From NCBI GenBank assembly GCA_965222345.1, contig CBDCTS010000007.1:2108001-2172000 (forward strand): a stretch of 64,000 nt of DNA, read 5' to 3'. A model generated the notes under the pieces. It searched no databases and was not told the origin of the DNA. It worked only from the letters and a program-made list of their open reading frames with translations. Below are positions 7,508 through 15,227 of the stretch, piece after piece. The DNA is from JADFGZ01 sp965222345. GTDB taxonomy: Bacteria > Acidobacteriota > Terriglobia > 2-12-FULL-54-10. Position 1 is the stretch's first letter, and each line of letters starts with the position of its first letter. The position numbers and the translations under genes are program-made.

Positions 7508-9943
7508 ATGTTAAGAATAGTCTTGGGTTGGGTTGGAATCACGCTGGCCGCAGCCGGGTGCCTTCAGGCATCTAGCCAGCAGCCGGGTTCCGCCCCGCCC
7601 GCCTCGGAACACCGCGCGCTTCTGGATCGCTATTGCGTCACCTGCCACAATGAAAAGCTCCGCACGGCGGACCTGATGCTGGACACGATGGACGTCGTGA
7701 ATGTCAGCGAAGGCGCGGAGGAATGGGAAAGGGTGGTGCGTAAACTTCATGCCCGAGCGATGCCCCCTGCCGGAATGCCGCGGCCGGATCAGGCCGCCCT
7801 CGACTCTTTTGTCACGTACCTGGAAACGAAGATCGACCGCGCTGCCGTAGCCGAGCCCAACCCCGGAAGGCCGGTTATCCACCGCCTCAACCGGACCGAA
7901 TACACCAACGCGATCCGCGATTTGCTTGCCATGGACATGGAAGCAATCGACATCCGGTCGCTTCTTCCCGCCGACGATTCAGGTTACGGGTTTGACAACA
8001 TAGGCGACGTCCTGACGGTATCGCCGATGCTGATGGAAGGATACATGTCAGCGTCACGAAAGATTAGCCGCCTCGCCATTGGAGACCCCGCCGCCCGTCC
8101 GGCCTTTGAGACTTACGATGTTCCCCGGTACCTCATGCAAGAGGAGCGCATGAGCGAAGGGCTCCCGTTCGGGTCGCGTGGCGGAATCGCGATTCGCCAT
8201 CACTTCCCGCTCGATGCCGAGTACACCATCCGAATCCGCCTGCAAAGAAATGCTGATTATTACATTCTCGGCCTCGGCGAGCCGCACCAGCTCGACGTCC
8301 GGTTGGATGGGGAAAGAATCAAGCTGTTCACAGTGGGCGGCGCGTTCGATGGCAAGCTGGCAGCAGCTAATATAGCGGGGCCCCAGTACGGCGAGCGAGC
8401 ACAGGATGAATACATGCGCACGGCGGACGCTGACTTGGAAGTCCGCTTCCAGGCAAGGGCGGGCACGCGCCTGCTTGGGGCCACCTTCCTGAACAAAACC
8501 ATGGACCCGGAAGGTGTATTTCTGCCGCCTGTCACCGACTATGCCTACGCTCTGGATTATGGCAACCCGGACACTGATCCTGCCGTGGGCAGCATCACGA
8601 TCGGCGGACCCTACAACACCAAAGGGCCGGGAGAGACACCCAGCCGACGCAGGATTTTTGTGTGCCGCCCGGCGAGCAGCAACGGCAACGACGAGGAACA
8701 ATGCGCCAGGAAGATTCTCTCCACGCTGGCGCGTCGCGCTTATCGGAGGCCTGTGACGGCCGAAGACGTCCAGACGCTGCTCGACCTCTACCAGCTTGGC
8801 CGCCGGGAGGGGAGCTTCGAGGAAGGAATCCAGGCGGCTCTCCAAAGAATACTGGTTGACCCCGAATTCCTGTTCCGTATCGAACGCGATCCGCCTAACG
8901 CTGCGCCGGGCGAGGTTCATCGCATCGGCGGCCTGGAGATGGCTTCCCGCTTGTCGTTTTTCCTCTGGAGCAGCATTCCCGACGACGAACTGCTCGGCTT
9001 GGCCGAGCGTGGCCAGCTTCAAGATTCTGCGATGCTGGAACAACAGGTGCGGCGCATGCTGGCCGATCCCCGCTCGGAAGCCCTGGTGAGCAATTTCGCC
9101 GGACAGTGGCTGTACTTGCGCAACGTGCAGGCCGTGTGGCCGAATCCGGACGTGTTTCCCCGTTTCATGGCGAACCTGCGGGAGGCGTTCCAGCGGGAGA
9201 CGGAACTGTTCTTCGAAAGCATGCTGCGGGAAGATCGCAGTGTGCTGGACTTGCTGAACGCGGACTACACGTTCCTCAACGAACGTCTGGCCCGGCACTA
9301 TGGAATTCGCAATGTCTCGGGCAGCCACTTTCGGCGCGTCACGTTGAGCGATGAGAATCGGAGAGGATTGCTAGGCCAGGGCAGCATCCTGACGGTGACT
9401 TCCTATGCCACCAGGACCTCCCCGGTTCTGCGCGGTAAGTGGCTGCTGGAACAGTTGCTCGGCATACCGCCGCCGCCGCCGCCGCCCGACGTTCCCTCCC
9501 TGGGAAAAGACACCGAGGACGGCAAGCCTCTCACGGTCCGGCAGCAGATGGAGAAACACCGCGTGAATCCAGCCTGCGCGAGCTGCCACAAGCTGATGGA
9601 CCCGCTGGGCTTCGCGCTGGAAAACTTTGACGCAACCGGAAAGTGGCGAACCCACGAGGCGAACGCCCCGGTCGATGCGTCCGGGGTGCTCCCGGACGGC
9701 ACCGAGTTTCAGGGCCCGGCCGAGCTCCGGAAATTGTTGCTGAGCCGTCCCGAACAGCTTGTCCAGACCGTCACCGAAAAACTTCTCACCTATGCCCTGG
9801 GACGGGGAGTCGAATATACTGATGCTCCGTATGTCCGCAGGATTCTGCGGGAGGCCGCTCCCGGCGACTACCGCTGGTCGTCGCTCATTTTAGGTATTGT
9901 CAATAGCACGGCGTTTCAGATGAGGAGGTCACGAGAGCCATGA
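7508..9943 (+). CDS. DUF1592-family exported c-type cytochrome-like protein (cluster 1)
   Basis: An 811-residue protein of the PSCyt1/DUF1587/DUF1595/DUF1592/DUF1588/DUF1585 architecture found in Planctomycetes, Verrucomicrobia and Acidobacteria. A signal peptide with a possible lipobox (LAAAGC) suggests a periplasmic or membrane-anchored location. A haem-binding CxxCH is near residue 40 (YCVTCHNEKL) and a second near residue 695 (CASCHKLMDPLG); a run of prolines precedes the second. The biochemical role of the family is not established; haem binding implies electron transfer. ATG 7508 is chosen because AGAGGAAG precedes it and the signal peptide starts there; a TTG 17 codons earlier is less likely. 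The stop overlaps the next gene's start (ATGA), so the two are translationally coupled. A paralogue lies at 49871. Confidence 0.88.
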   Translation: MLRIVLGWVGITLAAAGCLQASSQQPGSAPPASEHRALLDRYCVTCHNEKLRTADLMLDTMDVVNVSEGAEEWERVVRKLHARAMPPAGMPRPDQAALDSFVTYLETKIDRAAVAEPNPGRPVIHRLNRTEYTNAIRDLLAMDMEAIDIRSLLPADDSGYGFDNIGDVLTVSPMLMEGYMSASRKISRLAIGDPAARPAFETYDVPRYLMQEERMSEGLPFGSRGGIAIRHHFPLDAEYTIRIRLQRNADYYILGLGEPHQLDVRLDGERIKLFTVGGAFDGKLAAANIAGPQYGERAQDEYMRTADADLEVRFQARAGTRLLGATFLNKTMDPEGVFLPPVTDYAYALDYGNPDTDPAVGSITIGGPYNTKGPGETPSRRRIFVCRPASSNGNDEEQCARKILSTLARRAYRRPVTAEDVQTLLDLYQLGRREGSFEEGIQAALQRILVDPEFLFRIERDPPNAAPGEVHRIGGLEMASRLSFFLWSSIPDDELLGLAERGQLQDSAMLEQQVRRMLADPRSEALVSNFAGQWLYLRNVQAVWPNPDVFPRFMANLREAFQRETELFFESMLREDRSVLDLLNADYTFLNERLARHYGIRNVSGSHFRRVTLSDENRRGLLGQGSILTVTSYATRTSPVLRGKWLLEQLLGIPPPPPPPDVPSLGKDTEDGKPLTVRQQMEKHRVNPACASCHKLMDPLGFALENFDATGKWRTHEANAPVDASGVLPDGTEFQGPAELRKLLLSRPEQLVQTVTEKLLTYALGRGVEYTDAPYVRRILREAAPGDYRWSSLILGIVNSTAFQMRRSREP

Positions 9944-11292
9944 TGATTTTTAAGAAGGCCATCCCTCGCCGCACGTTTCTGCGCGGCGCCGGTGCGACGC
10001 TGGCTTTGCCTCTGCTGGACGGAATGGTCCCGGCAATGGCAGCCTTGCGCGACACGGCGGCCAAACCGGCGGCCCGCCTGTCGGTCGTCTATGTTCCGAA
10101 CGGAATGATTATGGAAAAATGGACGCCGGCGACAGAAGGGGCCGGTTTCGAGTTGACTCCGATTATGGAGCCGCTGGCTCCATTCCGGGACCGTCTGCTG
10201 GTGCTGAGCGGGCTCGCCCACAACAGCGGCCGCGCACTGCCGGGCGAAAACACGGGAGACCATGCGCGCGCCGGCGCCACCTACCTGACGGGAGTTCATC
10301 CGAGAAAGACGGAAGGCGCCGACACCCGGGCGGGAATTTCAGCCGATCAGATTGCCGCAAAACAGCTCGGCAAGCACACCCAACTGGCGTCGCTCGAGCT
10401 TGCCCTGGACACTACCGAGCTATTAGGCCAGTGCGAAGCCGGTTATACCTGCGCCTACATGAATACCCTTTGCTGGCGCACTCCCACGACGCCGATGCCG
10501 ATGGAAAACCGCCCGCGCGTGGTATTCGAACGCCTCTTCGGCGACAGTGACAGCACGGACCCGGCCGTACGGCTCCGCCGAATCCAGAGGGACCGCAGCA
10601 TTCTCGACTCGGTGACCCGGAAGGTGGCTCACCTGCTGGCAGAACTCGGTCCGGGCGACCGCGCCAAGCTCGCCGAGTATCTCGATGCCATTCGCGACGT
10701 CGAGCGGCGCATCCAGATGGCCGAGGAACAATCCTCCCGGGAACTGCCCACCTTGGAGCGGCCTCCTGGCGTGCCGTCAACTTTCATCGAGCATGCCAAG
10801 TTAATGTTTGATTTGCAGGTGCTGGCCTACCAGACCGACATGACCCGCGTCATCACCTTCATGGTGGGCCGCGAATTCGGTGGCCGGACCTACCGCGAGA
10901 TCGGCATTCCCGAGGGACACCACTCGCTGACCCATCACCAATACAAGCAGGAAAAAATCGACAAGGTGATCCGGATCAACATCTATCATGCCCAGGCGCT
11001 GGCGTATTTTCTGGAGAGGCTGCAATCTACTCCGGACGGCGACGGCTCCTTACTGGACCACATGGTGCTCCTCTACGGCGGCAGCCTGAGCGATGGCAAC
11101 TTGCATTGGCATGACAACCTGCCCATCATGCTGACGGGCGGCGGAGCGGGTCAAATCAAGGGGGGCCGTCACCTTCGATACCCGCAGGACACGCCCATGC
11201 CGAATCTGCTCTTGACCATGCTGGACATGTTAGGGATTCCCGTCGAGAGCCTCGGCGACAGCAACGGGAGGCTGGATCTTCTTTCCGTGTAG
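9940..11292 (+). CDS. DUF1552-family Tat-exported protein (cluster 1)
   Basis: A 450-residue protein whose N-terminus (IPRRTFLRGAGATLALPLL) is a twin-arginine signal, so it is exported folded. The rest matches DUF1552, a family nearly always encoded directly after a DUF1592 gene, as here. Features include VVYVPNGMIMEKW near the start, a central helical stretch, and LLYGGSLSDGNLHWHDNLPI near the end, which recalls alkaline-phosphatase-like or DUF1501-type folds. Enzymatic activity is unknown. GAGGAGG lies 11 nt before the start and the ATG overlaps the upstream stop. A closely similar gene is at 52213. Confidence 0.88.
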   Translation: MMIFKKAIPRRTFLRGAGATLALPLLDGMVPAMAALRDTAAKPAARLSVVYVPNGMIMEKWTPATEGAGFELTPIMEPLAPFRDRLLVLSGLAHNSGRALPGENTGDHARAGATYLTGVHPRKTEGADTRAGISADQIAAKQLGKHTQLASLELALDTTELLGQCEAGYTCAYMNTLCWRTPTTPMPMENRPRVVFERLFGDSDSTDPAVRLRRIQRDRSILDSVTRKVAHLLAELGPGDRAKLAEYLDAIRDVERRIQMAEEQSSRELPTLERPPGVPSTFIEHAKLMFDLQVLAYQTDMTRVITFMVGREFGGRTYREIGIPEGHHSLTHHQYKQEKIDKVIRINIYHAQALAYFLERLQSTPDGDGSLLDHMVLLYGGSLSDGNLHWHDNLPIMLTGGGAGQIKGGRHLRYPQDTPMPNLLLTMLDMLGIPVESLGDSNGRLDLLSV

Positions 11293-11318
11293 CAGTCTGT
11301 TATAAAACCCACTTGCTG

Positions 11319-11402
11319 TCATTCTGAGAGCACAGAGGAGTCTGCTTGCCGTCTAGGATGGTGAGAAAAAGCAGATTCCTCAGCCCGGCAAAGATTGCCG
11401 GG
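11319..11402. repeat. REP-like palindromic element plus hairpin
   Basis: GAGGAGTCTGCTT (11335-11347) pairs, with one mismatch, with AAGCAGATTCCTC (11369-11381), and the unit starts TGTCATTCTGAGAG. This resembles small repeats scattered through acidobacterial genomes. It runs straight into an 8-bp perfect hairpin, CCCGGCAA / TTGCCGGG with a 3-nt loop (11384-11402). It lies between convergent genes and may act as a two-way terminator. Confidence 0.6.
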
Positions 11403-11411
11403 TTTCGGTGT

Positions 11412-12581
11412 CTATTTTAAAAAGTACTTGGTGATCTCGAAATTTTTCGTCCCTGCACGTCCTGTCATCGAAAATGATTTTCCCGACTCTCGAATCTTGA
11501 CATGCCAGTAGAATCGATCTGCTTTCTCGGTAATTGAGCAATTATCCAGCCACGGCTTGAAATCAACAAACGGTATAAGGAACAGCTTCTGCGCGTCTCC
11601 GCAACCGAAGGCAACAAAAGCCTTTTGCGCCTTAGAAAGGAATTTGTCCTGATGGGGATGGAAAGCGAACCAATATCGTTTACCGCGTTCATGGAATCGA
11701 GAAACCGCGCAAAGCACATGGACAGTTTGGTCTGGACTGGCAAAGGAAGCTCGAGACTGTTTTACAAGCGTGGCATCCAAAAACTTCTCGACCCGCGATA
11801 TGCACTGCTCATGAAATGAAGCAGGAGTAAATTTCTTGCCATCTGCCCTGTCTTCATGCGCTTCCTCAGGAGTTTCTTCAGGGGTCTCTTCCTGGCGGAC
11901 ATCCTCGACTGCAGCGAATGCAATCTCGACGATCGGGTCAAGCCGCGTGAACTCACGAGGTATTAGAATTTCGTGGATGCGATTCAAGATAGCTGGGTCC
12001 TCAACTTCCTCCTTGAGTTTCAACATTCTCAAAAGGGCTTCTACACTGATGAGGCGCATGTCCCATGCGTGTCGTGATCCTCGAATTTGTGCTTCAAGAT
12101 CGCCAGTATCCTGTCTGCCAATAACAACCAACATGGAGCTTTGCTCTAGGTCGATAATGCCTTTCTTCGCCAACTCGCGCCTGTAGCCAGCAATTGTTTC
12201 GAGATCGATTCGATAGGCATCGCTTGTCTTCACTTCGACAACGATGCTGTACCGACTTCCATCGGACCAGATCCCATCGTTTCCTGGCTGTGAGGCGGTT
12301 CCTCTGTATCGACCGTAAGTGACGCTAAAGTCTAATCGGCGGCCAATCTCATTCACGAGGTCTTGAAGTGCAAAACCTGAATGAGTGAAGGAGTCCCGAA
12401 GACACTGATCCGTATATTTTGCGATAAGTTCTGAAGGGATATTGCGGAAATACTCCCGCACTTCGGAGGAAGCAATGGAGTTATCGGCTAGTCTTCCGTC
12501 GCCAGCGAATGTGATGACCTGCTGAATGTTCTTATCGGCTAGTTGTCCACGGTCCTTTTTCCAGAGGTCAATCAGCGCCAT
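11412..12581 (-). CDS. PD-(D/E)XK nuclease-like protein, function unknown
   Basis: A 389-residue, apparently cytoplasmic protein. Residues about 85-130 contain GIWSDGSRYSIVVEVKTSDA, fitting the D...(D/E)xK core of the PD-(D/E)XK nuclease superfamily: an Asp, then a hydrophobic strand ending E-V-K. The same strand is followed by a helix with Arg and Glu residues (IAGYRREL). A low-complexity Glu/Pro linker (EETPEETPEEAHED) separates this from a C-terminal domain of about 150 residues that was not recognised. It could be a solitary restriction-type or repair nuclease; no methylase or other defence gene is adjacent. GAGGA precedes the start. It is minus-strand, inserted between the DUF1552 and ankyrin genes that are direct neighbours in the second cluster, suggesting acquisition. 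Confidence 0.65.
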   Translation of the reverse strand: MALIDLWKKDRGQLADKNIQQVITFAGDGRLADNSIASSEVREYFRNIPSELIAKYTDQCLRDSFTHSGFALQDLVNEIGRRLDFSVTYGRYRGTASQPGNDGIWSDGSRYSIVVEVKTSDAYRIDLETIAGYRRELAKKGIIDLEQSSMLVVIGRQDTGDLEAQIRGSRHAWDMRLISVEALLRMLKLKEEVEDPAILNRIHEILIPREFTRLDPIVEIAFAAVEDVRQEETPEETPEEAHEDRADGKKFTPASFHEQCISRVEKFLDATLVKQSRASFASPDQTVHVLCAVSRFHERGKRYWFAFHPHQDKFLSKAQKAFVAFGCGDAQKLFLIPFVDFKPWLDNCSITEKADRFYWHVKIRESGKSFSMTGRAGTKNFEITKYFLK

Positions 12582-12771
12582 CGTATCCTCATTATTTAAT
12601 CAGCGAACCCTTGTCCATGCTCGCATGTGTGGGCTTGTTCCGGCGGCCGGTCACGCGGTCAAATCAACCTACGTTTCACACGGAACCCGCAAGGAATAAC
12701 CCACGGCGAGAAAAGTACCCTTTGGCAAGTTCCCTTCAACTTCGCTCAGGGCAGGCTACCGTTACGACCAA

Positions 12772-14289
12772 CTATTGCACACCGGGAACCGGCCGCGACT
12801 TGGGGTTCATTTGATACACGTCCGAATCCAGCTCCACGGGAATGAAATAGTCCGGAGCGGTCAGCGGGGTGGCGCCCAATTGGAGCAGCAAATCCGCCGT
12901 TTCCTTCCGGATGACTTCGCCGAGTTCCTCCCCTTTGGGAGTCCAGGGGAGGTGGACGCCTGAGGCAATGCTCAGGGGTGTCTGCTGGTATGTGTCTCTC
13001 ACGTCCAGGTTGGCGCCCTGGTCCGCCAGGAACTGAATGATTGCGTTTCCTCCCAAGTTTGCCGCGCCGTGCAGCGCGGTCCGACTGGTGTTGTTGGCCG
13101 CATTCACGTCGGCGCCCAGATCCAACGCCAGTTTGACGGCTTCCAGAGCATTGTGCTCCTCCGCCTCCGTGAAGTCCTGGACACGGCCCACTCCCGCCGC
13201 TGCCGCCAGCGGCGTCAGCTTTCCCTTCGTTGCCAGCAGCGGGTCGGCGCCGTTTTCCGCCAGAATGCGCATGACGCTGACATCGTTGGCTGCGGCTGCC
13301 AGCAAAAACGGGGTCGCGCCGATTGCCTCCCTAAGAGAACGTCCGGCCAGCCGGGGGCCATCCACGAGCCGGGCGTTCGGGTTCGCTCCATGTGCCAGCA
13401 ACGCCTTCACCAATTCCGGCATGCTGGGCCGGAATAAGTGGGAGACGTAATTTGCCAGGGAGACGCCGCTCATGGATGCGATGCCTTTCATCACGGCGTA
13501 GTGCAAAGCAGTAGCCCCATAGGCGTCCACCGCGTTCGGGTCCGCCCCTTCCTCCAGCAGAAATATGGAGAGCGCCTCGTGGCCGCTGGCGCTCGCCAGC
13601 AGCAGCACGCACATTCCGTCCGGCGTGGCCTCATTCACGTTCGCTCCCGTTGCCAGCAATATCCGGGCAGATTCCAGATCACCTTGCTGGGCAGCAAACA
13701 GCAACGGCGTGAAACCACCATTCGACCGGGCATGGACGTCCGCTCCGTGCTCAATCAGCGTCTTCGCGGCCTCCGGCTGTTTTTGCGCCACCGCGCGCAT
13801 CAGAGCCGTCTGCCCCCGCCGGGTTTCGGCCGCATTCACGTCCGCTCCGTGGACCAGCAACGCGTTCACCGTTTCCGCGTTGCCCGCCCGCGCGCACATC
13901 ATGAGCACCGTCTCTCCTGTCGGCAGAGCGGCGTTCGGATTCGCTCCAGCTTCGAGCAGTTTCCCGGCTATGGCAGCGCTCCCGTTGGTGCAGGCCAGCC
14001 AGAGAGGAGTGACGCCGTAGTCGTTGGCCGCGTTCACGTCGGCGCCGGCGCGAATCAGCAACTCCGCCGTTTCCGGATCGTCCCAATGAGCAGCCCAGTG
14101 CAGCGCCGTCGCGCCGTCTGCCTGCGCCGCGTTCACATCGGCACGCTCCTGCAGCAGGGAATGCACGGCCTCCTGGTCTCTCTCCTCGACCGCCTCCACC
14201 AGACGGAGATCGCCGGCGGCGGCAAGGCTGCCGACCGAAAGCAGAACTGCCATCCACCAGCCACCCAAGCCTTTGACTTTGCTAGCCAT
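12772..14289 (-). CDS. Exported ankyrin-repeat protein (cluster 1)
   Basis: A 505-residue protein with a signal peptide (MAVLLSVGSLAAAGD) followed by about 12 ankyrin repeats covering most of the chain; typical units read GATALHWAAHWDDPETAELL and GADVNAANDYGVTPLWLA. Ankyrin repeats bind other proteins; export points to a periplasmic partner, plausibly the DUF1592/DUF1552 proteins encoded beside its paralogue. Non-repeat insertions occur near the middle (around LANYVSHLFRPSM) and before the last repeats. ATG 14289 is preferred because GGAGG stands 8 nt upstream. It is on the strand opposite to its cluster mates, unlike the second cluster at 53655 where all three genes run the same way. Confidence 0.88.
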   Translation of the reverse strand: MASKVKGLGGWWMAVLLSVGSLAAAGDLRLVEAVEERDQEAVHSLLQERADVNAAQADGATALHWAAHWDDPETAELLIRAGADVNAANDYGVTPLWLACTNGSAAIAGKLLEAGANPNAALPTGETVLMMCARAGNAETVNALLVHGADVNAAETRRGQTALMRAVAQKQPEAAKTLIEHGADVHARSNGGFTPLLFAAQQGDLESARILLATGANVNEATPDGMCVLLLASASGHEALSIFLLEEGADPNAVDAYGATALHYAVMKGIASMSGVSLANYVSHLFRPSMPELVKALLAHGANPNARLVDGPRLAGRSLREAIGATPFLLAAAANDVSVMRILAENGADPLLATKGKLTPLAAAAGVGRVQDFTEAEEHNALEAVKLALDLGADVNAANNTSRTALHGAANLGGNAIIQFLADQGANLDVRDTYQQTPLSIASGVHLPWTPKGEELGEVIRKETADLLLQLGATPLTAPDYFIPVELDSDVYQMNPKSRPVPGVQ

Positions 14290-14582
14290 CTTCACCACCT
14301 CCGCGCACTCAAACGACCGAGGCTGATTATATCACCCCATGTTCTTGTCAAGGTATCGTACTCCCAGCCTGTTCCTGACTGCTCGCAGAGCAGAGAGTTC
14401 TCAGGGAGCTACCCCAGCAGCGCGCGATGCGCCGCTCGACTATCCCTCCAACCGTCAGAATTCAAAGATGATGGGTTTGGCAGCCTCTGGGTTCGGTTTC
14501 GCGGTTCCTTCCTGGGCCTAACCCCCTGCACCGGCACGCCGCCTGGGGCGGCAGCCTATTCTGGTCTTCGGCCCGTTTTTAA
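14290..14582. other. Intergenic region upstream of the his leader
   Basis: Nearly 300 bp between the ankyrin gene start and the his promoter. One small GC-rich hairpin (GCCGCC/GGCGGC) lies around 14540-14555. No coding potential or other recognised site is seen. Confidence 0.5.
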
Positions 14583-14611
14583 TTGACAAAAACGGGTCCG
14601 TGCGGTAGCTT
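14583..14611 (+). promoter_or_regulatory. Candidate sigma-70 promoter of the his operon
   Basis: A perfect -35 hexamer TTGACA at 14583-14588 is followed at 17 nt by TAGCTT (14606-14611), a weak -10. This would start transcription near 14618, only just upstream of the His-rich leader peptide, consistent with the attenuator that follows. Confidence 0.5.
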
Positions 14612-14619
14612 TGTATATC

Positions 14620-14661
14620 ATGGTTTCTATGCTGCACATCCATCGACATCACTATCGCTGA
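14620..14661 (+). CDS. hisL: Histidine operon leader peptide
   Basis: A tiny ORF ending MLHIHRHHYR-stop (ATG 14629, stop TGA 14659-14661), with four His codons in ten. An in-frame ATG at 14620 would add MVS in front; GGTAG at 14604-14608 is the only Shine-Dalgarno-like sequence. Codons for His sit at 14635, 14641, 14647 and 14650. In known his attenuators (enteric hisL) a ribosome stalled at such codons when charged tRNA-His is scarce changes the folding of the downstream RNA. Position, composition and the RNA structures that follow all match that logic. The peptide itself is shorter and less His-dense than E. coli HisL. Confidence 0.8.
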   Translation: MVSMLHIHRHHYR

Positions 14662-14748
14662 GATGCGTGTCAGCCGAACCGTGCCTTCTGAATTTATTTT
14701 CTAGTTTGCAATCGGCCGACCCGCTGGCACAAGCCCAGTGGGTTTTTT
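14631..14748 (+). promoter_or_regulatory. his transcription attenuator (pause / antiterminator / terminator)
   Basis: Four mutually exclusive segments can be drawn. Segment 1 (14631-14639, within the His codons) pairs with segment 2 (GTGTCAGC, 14667-14674). Segment 2 can instead pair with segment 3 (GCTGGCAC, 14723-14730), eight pairs with one G-U, extended by CGA (14675-14677) with TCG (14712-14714). Segment 3 overlaps the 5' arm of the terminator: CCCGCTGG (14720-14727) pairs with CCAGTGGG (14735-14742), 7-nt loop, then six T. A ribosome at the leader stop would mask segment 2 and permit termination; stalling at His codons would free it. The pairings were worked out by eye; no folding energy was computed. 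Confidence 0.8.
14719..14748 (+). terminator. Rho-independent terminator of the his attenuator
   Basis: The stem ACCCGCTGG / CCAGTGGGT (one G-U pair) closes a 7-nt loop and is followed by a T-run at 14743-14748. It stands 27-45 nt before hisI, in the right place to switch off the operon. Confidence 0.85.
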
Positions 14749-14792
14749 ATTGCCTGTAAAACGAGGAAGAAAACGTGACAGCAGGAGATGCA

Positions 14793-15221
14793 ATGCAATT
14801 AGATTTCGATAAAGGAGACGGTCTGCTTCCCGCCGTGATCCAAGATTCCGGAACGGGCAGGGTTTTGATGCTTGGCTATATGAATTCCGAGGCGTTGCGA
14901 AAAACACTTGAATCCGGCTACGTTACATTTTTCAGCCGTTCCCGCAACAGCCTCTGGGTCAAGGGGGAAAGCTCGGGGCATCGGTTGAAGGTCCAAGAGG
15001 TGCAGGTCGATTGCGATCAAGATGCGCTGGTAGTAATGGCGGAGCAGTCGGGCCCTGGAACTTGCCACATGGGTTACCGCTCGTGCTTTTATCGCCGGTT
15101 TCAGGACGGAGCTTTGGTGGAAACCGAGCGGCCCGCTTTCGATCCCGGTCAGGTGTATGGTGCTACTTCCGCCGGTCCTTCCCCGGAAAGAAGCCCGGCA
15201 AAATCCAACCGCCAGGAGTAA
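14793..15221 (+). CDS. hisI: Phosphoribosyl-AMP cyclohydrolase
   Basis: Opens the purine ring of phosphoribosyl-AMP, the third step of histidine synthesis, in the cytoplasm. The 142-residue chain has the family's metal-binding motifs DCDQDALVV and GTCHMGYRSCFYR, with the zinc-ligand cysteines present. Only the cyclohydrolase domain is present; the HisE pyrophosphohydrolase domain that is often fused behind it is absent, and the C-terminus ends in a Ser/Pro-rich tail. ATG 14793 has AGGAG six bases before it; an in-frame GTG at 14775 with its own GAGGA is a possible alternative adding six residues. It is the first enzyme gene after the attenuator and 6 bp ahead of hisG. Confidence 0.93.
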   Translation: MQLDFDKGDGLLPAVIQDSGTGRVLMLGYMNSEALRKTLESGYVTFFSRSRNSLWVKGESSGHRLKVQEVQVDCDQDALVVMAEQSGPGTCHMGYRSCFYRRFQDGALVETERPAFDPGQVYGATSAGPSPERSPAKSNRQE

Positions 15222-15227
15222 CTTCAG

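Noticed and set aside
8054..9328. Minus-strand ORF of 424 codons opposite the DUF1592 gene
   Set aside because: Antisense shadow; the plus strand has haem motifs and a signal peptide.
14620..14748. T-box or riboswitch controlling the his genes
   Set aside because: No specifier loop or T-box sequence is visible; the His-codon ORF with alternative stems explains the leader better.
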